From Emticicia oligotrophica DSM 17448 (lineage in GTDB: Bacteria > Bacteroidota > Bacteroidia > Cytophagales > Spirosomataceae), in contig NC_018748.1 in assembly GCF_000263195.1 (NCBI RefSeq), forward strand, positions 3,534,001-3,598,000: DNA of 64,000 nt, in the 5' to 3' direction. The notes below the pieces were generated by a model. The model made no database searches and had not been told where the DNA came from. It saw nothing but the letters and a program-made list of their open reading frames with translations. The first letter of the stretch is position 1, and each line of letters begins with the position of its first letter. A program made the position numbers and the translations under genes. Positions 27,987 to 35,684 of the stretch are shown here, in pieces.

Positions 27987-29474
27987 TTAAATCACTTCTA
28001 AAATTCTTTCCATAGAAACGGCATAACCAATTTTCTCTTTCAATTCGCTGATGTGTACACGTTCTTGTTCCATAGAGTCACGGTGACGAATCGTTACGGT
28101 TTCATCTTCCATTGTTTGGTAATCAACAGCAATACAAAATGGTGTACCAATTAAATCTTGGCGAGTATAACGTTTTCCAATGGCACCGCCTTCATCATAA
28201 ACCGTACGGAATGAAGATTTCAAAGAGTTGGCAATTGCTTCAGCTTTTTCAGCTAAACCATCTTTCTTTACTAATGGTAATACTGCTGCTTTGATTGGAG
28301 CCAATGCAGGGTGTAATTTTAGATATACACGTTCTTTTTCATTTTCACCATCCCCAACAGTTTCTTTCGTAAACGCCTCACAGAAAGTAGCTAAGAATAG
28401 ACGGTCAGCTCCAACCGAAGTTTCTACAACGTATGGAATATAATTACCATAAGGTTTACCATTTTCGTCTAAATCTGCATCAAAATATTGTTGTTTCTTT
28501 TTCGAAAGTTCTTGGTGATTGCGTAAGTCGAAATCAGTACGTGAGTGAATTCCCTCAATTTCACGGAAACCAAATGGGAATTCATACTCAATATCAACTG
28601 CCGCATTGGCATAGTGAGCCAATTTTTCGTGGTCATGGTATTTTAATCTCTCAGTTGGTAAACCAACCGCCTTGTGGAATTTCAAACGTGTTTCTTTCCA
28701 TGCCTTATACCATTCCATTTCTGTTCCAGGGCGTACGAAAAATTGCATTTCCATTTGTTCGAATTCACGCATACGGAAAGTAAACTGACGAGCCACAATT
28801 TCATTACGGAAAGCCTTACCGATTTGAGCAATACCAAATGGCACTTTCATGCGACCAGTTTTTTGTACATTCAAGAAGTTTACAAAAATACCTTGTGCTG
28901 TTTCTGGGCGTAAGTAAATCAAGCTCGATTCTTCTGCCACCGAACCAACTTGCGTTGAGAACATCAAGTTAAATTGACGAACGTCTGTCCAGTTAGAAGT
29001 GCCAGAAATCGGACATTTAATTCCTTCCGAAATAATTAAATCACGTACTCCTGCTAAATCCTCAGCTCCAAGTAAACGACCCATTTCGGCTAAAAGAACT
29101 TTTGCTTTTTCAGTTTCGCCAGCTTTTTCAAGTTCCTCAGCTTTTCCTTCCAAAAGTTGGTCAGCACGATAACGCTTTTTACTGTCTTTGTTATCAATCA
29201 TTGGGTCGTTGAAACCATCTACGTGCCCCGAAGCTTTCCAAGTAAGGGGGTGCATGAAGATTGCTGCATCAATACCAACGATATTATCGTGCAATTGAGT
29301 CATGGCTTTCCACCATGCTGCTTTCAAGTTATTTTTTAGTTCAACACCATTCTGACCGTAGTCATAAACGGCTTGAAGACCATCATAAATTTCAGATGAA
29401 GGAAAGACAAAGCCATATTCTTTGGCATGGCTGATGATATCTTGTAGACTATTTGCTACTGCTGGTTTACTCAT
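27987..29474 (-). CDS. glyS: Glycyl-tRNA synthetase (dimeric class II type)
   Basis: At 495 residues this is the alpha2-type glycyl-tRNA synthetase, which charges tRNA-Gly in the cytoplasm. Class II signatures are seen: motif 2 KAFRNEIVARQFTFRMREFEQ (about 211-231, with the ATP-binding Arg) and motif 3 near ETSVGADRLFLA (about 353-364). Family-typical stretches are LRPETAQGIFVNF and GIHSRTDFDLRNHQ. The C-terminal anticodon-binding domain (about 390-495) contains APIKAAVLPLV and YTRQDLIGTPFCIAVD. The gene is essential in this type of organism and stands alone; a membrane-anchored helix-hairpin-helix protein gene diverges from it. Confidence 0.96.
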   Translation of the reverse strand: MSKPAVANSLQDIISHAKEYGFVFPSSEIYDGLQAVYDYGQNGVELKNNLKAAWWKAMTQLHDNIVGIDAAIFMHPLTWKASGHVDGFNDPMIDNKDSKKRYRADQLLEGKAEELEKAGETEKAKVLLAEMGRLLGAEDLAGVRDLIISEGIKCPISGTSNWTDVRQFNLMFSTQVGSVAEESSLIYLRPETAQGIFVNFLNVQKTGRMKVPFGIAQIGKAFRNEIVARQFTFRMREFEQMEMQFFVRPGTEMEWYKAWKETRLKFHKAVGLPTERLKYHDHEKLAHYANAAVDIEYEFPFGFREIEGIHSRTDFDLRNHQELSKKKQQYFDADLDENGKPYGNYIPYVVETSVGADRLFLATFCEAFTKETVGDGENEKERVYLKLHPALAPIKAAVLPLVKKDGLAEKAEAIANSLKSSFRTVYDEGGAIGKRYTRQDLIGTPFCIAVDYQTMEDETVTIRHRDSMEQERVHISELKEKIGYAVSMERILEVI

Positions 29475-29589
29475 TATAATTTATTTAACTATTAGAATCG
29501 AAAATATTTTCACAAAATTAACGAAAACCTTGCAAATACTTTGCCTATGAAGTAAATTTTGCCAACAAACAATTTTTGCTGCTGTAAAT

Positions 29590-30585
29590 ATGAAAAAACT
29601 TACGAATTTTATTCGTAGCCTCCTGAGCGTTTCGCCATCTGAGGCTAAAGGCGTAGTTATAATTTTCTCTGCTATTATTCTTCTCATTCTACTAATGTTT
29701 TTTTCGGAGAAATATTTTAGCAATTCTCAACAAAGTCTTATTATTTCTTCTCCCCAAATGCTTGATAGTATGACTGTTGTTTTAGATAGAAGGAAACCTC
29801 ATTATCAGGATAATTTTAAGGGGAACACATATTACAAAAATGATTTCACAAAAAAATCATATAAAAGTTTCCCATTCGACCCCAATACTGTGAGTATAAG
29901 TCAGTTAGAAGAATTAGGTTTACCCAAATTCATTGCGGAACGGGTAGAAAAATATAGAAATAAGGGCGGAAAGTTTAGAAATAAAGAAGATTTTGCTAGA
30001 ATTTATGGCCTTTTACCAGAAACTTATGAACGCCTAGAACCATACATAACGCTTCCTTCGGCTGAAAATGAATCATTACATACTCCACAAGCCGAGATAG
30101 CCGATTTGAATAAAAATTCAGAAAATTACATTGAAAATAAAGGTTTTGATGTAAGAACTACAGAAGTAAATCAAAAGTTTTCAAATAAACTTCCTACTCG
30201 TTTTGACCTAAATACAGCCGATACGACTATTTTGAAAAGTATAAAGGGAATAGGTTCGGGTTATGCCAAAAGAATAATCAAGTATAGAGAATTATTGGGT
30301 GGGTTTGTGAATCCAGAGCAAATTAGAGAGACGTATGGGCTTCCGCCTGAAACAGCCGATGAGATTTTGAAGTTTTCCTTTGTAAAGGGTGGGTTTCGGA
30401 AAATAAAAATTAATCAAGTTTCTTTATCAGAGTTTAGACACCCGTATTTAAAGTATTTTCAAGTTAAAGCAATTATTGCTTATCGAGACCAGCATGGAGT
30501 ATTTAAAAGCAGCGAAGATTTGAAACAGATAAAAATTTTAGAACCCGAGGTAATTGAAAAAATATTGCCTTATATAGAATGGTAA
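29590..30585 (+). CDS. Membrane-anchored protein with three helix-hairpin-helix domains
   Basis: The 331-residue protein has one membrane helix (about 22-40, VVIIFSAIILLILLMFF) after a basic N-terminus, so most of it faces the periplasm. Three helix-hairpin-helix modules follow: FDPNTVSISQLEELGLPKFI (about 94-155), FDLNTADTTILKSIKGIGSG (about 204-265) and INQVSLSEFRHPYLKYFQ (about 272-331). Such ComEA-like modules bind DNA without sequence preference. A role in DNA uptake or periplasmic DNA binding is plausible but not demonstrated; the third module has lost the canonical GIG hairpin. It is divergent from the glycyl-tRNA synthetase gene and has no com genes nearby. Confidence 0.85.
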   Translation: MKKLTNFIRSLLSVSPSEAKGVVIIFSAIILLILLMFFSEKYFSNSQQSLIISSPQMLDSMTVVLDRRKPHYQDNFKGNTYYKNDFTKKSYKSFPFDPNTVSISQLEELGLPKFIAERVEKYRNKGGKFRNKEDFARIYGLLPETYERLEPYITLPSAENESLHTPQAEIADLNKNSENYIENKGFDVRTTEVNQKFSNKLPTRFDLNTADTTILKSIKGIGSGYAKRIIKYRELLGGFVNPEQIRETYGLPPETADEILKFSFVKGGFRKIKINQVSLSEFRHPYLKYFQVKAIIAYRDQHGVFKSSEDLKQIKILEPEVIEKILPYIEW

Positions 30586-30747
30586 TATTATTCGTTTCAA
30601 ATTTATTCGACAATATTTTTGAGGATTTATTTCACTATTATTTATGCAAATTCTTTTAGTTTTAACTGATAGATTCTTGTAAAAAACAAATTTGACTTCA
30701 GTCACACAATATATTCAGACTAAAATCAAATTTGTTAGTGTAAAAAT

Positions 30748-30771
30748 ATTCGTCAGTTTCATCTGACGAAT
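30748..30771 (-). terminator. Hairpin at the 3' end of the receptor/DUF4249 cluster
   Basis: Arms ATTCGTCAG (30748-30756) and CTGACGAAT (30763-30771) form a nine-pair stem. Read on the minus strand it is followed by ATTTTTAC, fitting a terminator for the receptor gene ending at 30835. The rest of the 249-base gap holds a longer-range inverted repeat (ACAAATTTGA near 30687, TCAAATTTGT near 30726) and no gene. Confidence 0.6.
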
Positions 30772-30834
30772 TTGAATGAAATGGCAATGAATAAGGCTTC
30801 TTTCAAAATTCTGGATACCTCTATCTTTATAATT

Positions 30835-33219
30835 TTAGAATTTGAAATTATATGATAAAGAAGGAATTGGTGAGCCAAAAACCACTAATTTATAAGTACT
30901 AATGGCTGTTCCTGTACTTCGCACAAAGACAGAATAAGCGTTTTTCTTACCATAAACATTGAATAATGTGAAAGTAAAATGGCTTTTATATCGCTTGTTT
31001 TTCATACCGGGTTGATAGATATTCCAAGCAAAATCAAGGCGATGATAATCAGGTAAACGTGCATTATTTCTTACGCCATAATATGGGTAGCTACGTCCTT
31101 GATAAACCAGGAAACCTTCTGGTAAAGTATATGGTCGACCAGTACTGTAAGAGAAATTAAATGAAAAATCATGGTGCGAACCTTGATTGATGATTACTGA
31201 AGCGTTGAAGGAGTGCGGGCGATCATAATTGGCAGAATACCAATTTCCGAAATTAATTTGTTCTCCAAAACCACTTCCTTCATTTACTTTATTTTGCGAG
31301 CGAGAATACGTATAATTTATCCAACCTGTTGCTTCACCTTTTTTCTTCGAAAACATAACTTCAATACCATAAGAGCGATTTTTACCTTGTAAAAGTTGCG
31401 TTTCAGGATAACTCGATAAAAGAAAATCTGCCCCAGGTTTGTAATCAATGATATTGTTGGTTAGGCGATAATAGGCTTCAAGCGAAAGTTCATAAATGCT
31501 CCCTTTGAGATTATGGAATAAACCTCCCGAAAGCAAAGTACTTACTTGAGGTTTAATGTGTAAATCTGAGGTTTTCCAGCGTGAGGTCGGTAGGGGGGTA
31601 GTGGTATTTGTAGCCACTTGTACATACTGACGCATGAGATTATAGCCCATTTTGAGGGAAGTCCGCTCATTAAGCGAGTATTTTAAACCCATACGTGGTT
31701 CAAATCCACCGTAGGATTTCATCACTTTATTTTTGGCATAACTTACCATATCTCTCGCCGAAAAGTCGTCACGTGGCTGGCCTCCTTCATAGATTTGTAC
31801 ATTTCCTGGCCCTAGTGCAAGGAAATTAGAATATCTTAAACCAACTGAAAGTGTTGCTTTGGAAGAAAACGAAATCTCATCTTCTGCATGAATAGCCGAT
31901 TCGAGAGAATGTTCTTTAGGGGTAACAATACTTAAAACACTTTTACTAGTTCCAGGTATTAATTGACCCGGGTCAATATCATAGCGGGTAGTGCTTACCC
32001 CAACTTCAACACGGTGTTTATCAGAAGAATAATTTAAGTTACTTTTAATTTGTTTATAAGTAATGCCTGATTGGATGGCAACTTTATTTTCAGAATTTAG
32101 CTCAGGAAGCAAGGTCTGCGGTAAATAATCGGCAGAAACAACTGTTGTCTGTAAATTATACTTATTATTGATGGCATAAAACCAACGAGCTGAAAAGCTT
32201 TTACTTCTATAATCATATTGAGTAGAAGTAGCATTGATTGCTCCAATGCCTCCTAAAAGTTTTGTTTGGAAAAAATCTTTGCTATAATATCCCGAAGCCG
32301 TAACGGTATTTCTACTATTTACTCTCCAAAAGATTTTAGTTACTAAATCAGCAAAATTGGCTTTGATATCTTTTAATTTTGGCGAAACTACCGGCAACAT
32401 AAAATCATTAAATGCGGCACGCCCCGATACCATTACCCCCAATTTTTCTTTAATTACTGGCATATCGAGCGTAAGGCGGTTTGAAACAAAGCTGATACCT
32501 CCATTCATTTTGAATTTATCGAGCGAAGGTTGTTGAAGTGTTACATCCATTACTGATGCTGCTCTTCCTCCAAACCTTGCGGGCGTGCTTCCTTTATAAA
32601 CTTCTACACTCGAAGCGGCTTCTGATGGAAAAGCTGTAAATAAGCCAAACATGTGGGTAGGATTAAAAATCGGAATATCATCAACCAATAAAAGGTTTTG
32701 GTCTGTTGTTCCGCCACGAATATTAACTCCATTAGATGCTTCACCCACACTCGTTACCCCTGGAAGCATTTGTAAGCCACGAAGAATATCCACCTCGCCA
32801 ATGGCTGCTGGTAGTTTTCTGAGTGTTTTTACACTTAACTGACTAACGCCTAATAGTGGTCGTTGAATATTAGATTCTGCCCCTTTGCTTGATACAATTA
32901 CTTCTTCAAGTTCATTTTCTATTAGTTTTAAAGCATATACTTTATTAACAATATCTCCTCGTAAATAAATTGTTTCACGGAAGGGGCGATAGCCAACAAA
33001 CTTTACACTTATGGCATGCTCACCCGATGGAAGAACAATATCAAAATGGCCTTTATCATCGGTTAATGCTCCGAATTTCCCAAAGTCAATATTTATTGAG
33101 GCACGTGCAAGAGGCTTATTATCGAGCGTATCTCTTATATACCCACTAAATCTATAATTTACTTGAGCACTTGCCGCCCAACTGATGAGTATAAGAAATA
33201 TAATATATATTTTTTTCAT
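30835..33219 (-). CDS. TonB-dependent outer-membrane receptor (carboxypeptidase-regulatory N-domain)
   Basis: The 794-residue protein has a signal peptide (about 1-18), a CarboxypepD_reg-like beta-sandwich (about 24-105), a plug domain (about 115-235) with the typical GVNIRGGTTDQNLLLVDDIP, and a 22-strand-type beta barrel to the C-terminus (SLSYNFKF, ending in an aromatic residue). It imports an unknown ligand with TonB energy. It lies 28 bases after a DUF4249 gene, the usual Bacteroidota pairing, and forms one half of a mirror-like set with the receptor at 35685. No SusD is present, so glycans are not specifically implied; DUF4249 partners suggest a different ligand class. Confidence 0.9.
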   Translation of the reverse strand: MKKIYIIFLILISWAASAQVNYRFSGYIRDTLDNKPLARASINIDFGKFGALTDDKGHFDIVLPSGEHAISVKFVGYRPFRETIYLRGDIVNKVYALKLIENELEEVIVSSKGAESNIQRPLLGVSQLSVKTLRKLPAAIGEVDILRGLQMLPGVTSVGEASNGVNIRGGTTDQNLLLVDDIPIFNPTHMFGLFTAFPSEAASSVEVYKGSTPARFGGRAASVMDVTLQQPSLDKFKMNGGISFVSNRLTLDMPVIKEKLGVMVSGRAAFNDFMLPVVSPKLKDIKANFADLVTKIFWRVNSRNTVTASGYYSKDFFQTKLLGGIGAINATSTQYDYRSKSFSARWFYAINNKYNLQTTVVSADYLPQTLLPELNSENKVAIQSGITYKQIKSNLNYSSDKHRVEVGVSTTRYDIDPGQLIPGTSKSVLSIVTPKEHSLESAIHAEDEISFSSKATLSVGLRYSNFLALGPGNVQIYEGGQPRDDFSARDMVSYAKNKVMKSYGGFEPRMGLKYSLNERTSLKMGYNLMRQYVQVATNTTTPLPTSRWKTSDLHIKPQVSTLLSGGLFHNLKGSIYELSLEAYYRLTNNIIDYKPGADFLLSSYPETQLLQGKNRSYGIEVMFSKKKGEATGWINYTYSRSQNKVNEGSGFGEQINFGNWYSANYDRPHSFNASVIINQGSHHDFSFNFSYSTGRPYTLPEGFLVYQGRSYPYYGVRNNARLPDYHRLDFAWNIYQPGMKNKRYKSHFTFTLFNVYGKKNAYSVFVRSTGTAISTYKLVVFGSPIPSLSYNFKF

Positions 33220-33247
33220 GTTTGGAAGTATCTTTAGGTAAGTGTTT

Positions 33248-34384
33248 TTAGTTTATCCAGCCATTGGGTTTGTTAGGAGTTCGATTAAGCCCTAAAATAC
33301 AGGCAGCAAATGGAGGACGTGTTAGGTCATTGCCCATTGGTTCTGGAGTAAGCGGATGGTCAAGTAAACCAATTGGATTGATATTGAGGCCTTGTGCACT
33401 TTTTCTATCAATCCAGTATTTTACAGTACGCACACTTGTAACCATGAAAAAGCCCGCAATTGCTTCATTTGGATTTGATACATTCTTTACATTTCCAATC
33501 AGTGCTGCAGGGGGAGTATCTACTAAACTTCCATTATTTTGAACTTGATCGGCCAATAATTTAAAATAACGATAAGCCGCAGGTGAGATTGACTGTTGTT
33601 TTACTTCAATTAAAGCACCTGTATAATTATAGTAAGGTATTTTAGCAATAAGTTTATTCGTAATCGGTTGTCCATTTGAATAAATATCAGTAAAAACAAG
33701 CAAGTCTTTATTATTAAGTATATCCCAACAGTCTCCCGGGCACATGTAATCAAACATCTGTCCTGCATAATTTCTTTCCTCGCGGCATCTGGCTGGAGCG
33801 GGAGTAAGAAAATATCGGCCATTATAGCAGGTTGCACAAACATTTTGTCGTTCCCATAATTTCCAAGACCATAAATAATTATTTTTATCATTGGCAGGGT
33901 CTTGTGTATCCAAGTAAATATAATTGGCTGGTTGATAATAATTTTCACCTATTTCAATTCCCTGAACTTTAAATTCATCGTGCATACCAATTATTTCTGG
34001 TACTTTAGTTACTTGGTCTTGCTCAGATTCATACTTTGTTCCATCTTGTTTGGTAAATACTAATTTGTAATTAACACCTGTTTGTAGTTTAAAACTACTT
34101 GGAAGGGCATAAACACCCTGTCCTTTTTCAGTAAAAGCTATCTTCTGAGCACCTTCAACAATTAGTTCAGCAGTAGCTTTCAAAACTGGTTGAGAATAAG
34201 CCGAACCATTTGAGTTGACAGACTCTGTGATTGTAATTGTTTGTTCTTCAGCAGTATCAGTAATTGTTGCATCAACGGTGAGTATTCTTAAATCACTTTT
34301 GATATTCAAATTAAAAGGCTCAACACACGAACAGACCCATAGTCCTAGTGCTATGGACAGCAGCATAACTCTTTTTATTATCAC
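33248..34384 (-). CDS. DUF4249 family outer-membrane lipoprotein (second copy)
   Basis: A GTG at 34384 gives a lipoprotein signal (basic IIKR, then LLSIALGLWVCSC) that parallels the paralogue at 34535; the next ATG is 34366. A longer frame from 34462 would begin upstream of the likely promoter at 34421 and is not favoured. The mature protein has the DUF4249 beta-sandwich pattern (LRILTVDATITD, ITITESVNSNG) and a cysteine-rich stretch CATC...C...MCPGDCWDI (about 190-225). DUF4249 proteins pair with TonB receptors and probably sit on the cell surface like SusD, but the ligand is unknown. The receptor gene follows at 33219. Confidence 0.82.
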   Translation of the reverse strand: MIIKRVMLLSIALGLWVCSCVEPFNLNIKSDLRILTVDATITDTAEEQTITITESVNSNGSAYSQPVLKATAELIVEGAQKIAFTEKGQGVYALPSSFKLQTGVNYKLVFTKQDGTKYESEQDQVTKVPEIIGMHDEFKVQGIEIGENYYQPANYIYLDTQDPANDKNNYLWSWKLWERQNVCATCYNGRYFLTPAPARCREERNYAGQMFDYMCPGDCWDILNNKDLLVFTDIYSNGQPITNKLIAKIPYYNYTGALIEVKQQSISPAAYRYFKLLADQVQNNGSLVDTPPAALIGNVKNVSNPNEAIAGFFMVTSVRTVKYWIDRKSAQGLNINPIGLLDHPLTPEPMGNDLTRPPFAACILGLNRTPNKPNGWIN

Positions 34385-34411
34385 GGTAGTAGAAAGGTAA
34401 TTTAATAAATG

Positions 34412-34428
34412 TATATTTGACAAATATA
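34412..34428. promoter_or_regulatory. Palindromic TATATTTG-A-CAAATATA, possible promoter
   Basis: A 17-base perfect palindrome containing the -7 consensus on both strands. On the minus strand TATATTTG (34421-34428) could start transcription about 30 bases before the GTG at 34384. No well-spaced -33 TTG is present. Confidence 0.45.
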
Positions 34429-34534
34429 AGGATTCTAAGGAAAGATAGAAATTAAAAAACAATGAATAAGTAAATATGAGATGAATCGAAAGAATGTGTA
34501 GCTTTAATGTTCATTTATAGTATATTATTTGGAA

Positions 34535-35659
34535 TTAGTTTGGCCAAAATAAAGGCTTAATAGGTGTTCTATTCGATCCTAAAATACATTTTACAAGCGG
34601 TGGTCTACCAAATTCATTTGGTATTGGAGGTTCTGCACTGTAAGTATGATCACGTAATCCGATTGGTAAAATTTTTAATTTATTAGGAATATGTCTATCA
34701 ATCCAATAAGATGTTTTCACAATACTAGTGACCATAAAAAGGCCTGCAACAGGCTCTTTTAAGTTATTTACATTCCTTATGTTTCCAATCAAGGCAGCGG
34801 GAGGAGTATCTACTAATGTTCCTGTATTTTGAGTTTGGTCGGCTAGTAATTTAAAATATTGATATGCCTCCTTTGAAATAGATTGTTGTTGAATTTCAAT
34901 AAGTGTACCATTGGTAGTGTAATAAGGTATTTTGGCAATTAATCTATTACTGATTTCTTTTCCATTTGTTAGGGCATCGTTCATTACATTTAATTCAGTA
35001 CTTTTAAATATCTCCCAACAATCACCATCACAATAATAATCGAAATACAATCCTTGGTATTCAGGTTGAATTCTACAGCCAGTATTAGGGTAATAACGAC
35101 CACCTGCACAGGTTTCACAAATATCTTGTTTTTCCCATTGTTGCCAAGTCCAGAGATAATTATTTCCTAATGCTTCTGGGTCTTTTGTATCAAGATATAT
35201 GAAGTTGCCCGGAAGATATTTTTGATTTCGTTCAATTCCTTCGGGCATAAATTCATCTTTTACGTTTAATATTTTGGGAACTTTTATTAATTTCTCTACA
35301 GTCGATTGGTAGGTGTTTCCATCTTCTTTTTTGAAGTATAATTGATATTTTGAACCTTCTTCTAATTTGAAATTTAGTGGTAAACTATATATACCAGCCT
35401 TGGTTTCAGTGAATTTAATTCGTTGTGTACTATTTACGATAAGTTCAACTTGCAAATTTTGAACAGGAGTATTAAAGGGTGTGCCTTTGGCATTGGCAGA
35501 TTCCATAATTGATATTTGCTGCGTAGAAGCAATATCACTGAGGGTAGCATCAACAACTAAAATTTTTAAACCACTCGATATATTTACTTGAAATAACTCT
35601 ACACAAGAAGTTATCCAAACAACAATTACAATCGTTGATGCAAGAAATTTTAGTTTCAT
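34535..35659 (-). CDS. DUF4249 family outer-membrane lipoprotein (first copy)
   Basis: The 374-residue protein begins with a lipoprotein signal (MKLKFLASTIVIVVWITSC, lipid-modified Cys19). It shares with its neighbour the sequence order LKILVVDATLSD, KYQLYFKKEDGNTY, FIYLDTKDP, NNYLWTWQQWEKQ and the cysteine cluster CETCAGG...C...YYCDGDCWEI (about 183-217). It begins 25 bases after the receptor gene at 35685, so the two are co-transcribed. It probably forms the surface-exposed lid of that receptor, by analogy with SusD, but DUF4249 has no established ligand. The two copies are paralogues at roughly half identity by eye. Confidence 0.87.
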   Translation of the reverse strand: MKLKFLASTIVIVVWITSCVELFQVNISSGLKILVVDATLSDIASTQQISIMESANAKGTPFNTPVQNLQVELIVNSTQRIKFTETKAGIYSLPLNFKLEEGSKYQLYFKKEDGNTYQSTVEKLIKVPKILNVKDEFMPEGIERNQKYLPGNFIYLDTKDPEALGNNYLWTWQQWEKQDICETCAGGRYYPNTGCRIQPEYQGLYFDYYCDGDCWEIFKSTELNVMNDALTNGKEISNRLIAKIPYYTTNGTLIEIQQQSISKEAYQYFKLLADQTQNTGTLVDTPPAALIGNIRNVNNLKEPVAGLFMVTSIVKTSYWIDRHIPNKLKILPIGLRDHTYSAEPPIPNEFGRPPLVKCILGSNRTPIKPLFWPN

Positions 35660-35684
35660 GTAATAGCTCTTTATATAATATTTC

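Noticed and set aside
34385-34462. Longer start for the second DUF4249 protein
   Set aside because: The extension lies across the palindromic promoter-like site and places 26 residues before the lipoprotein signal.
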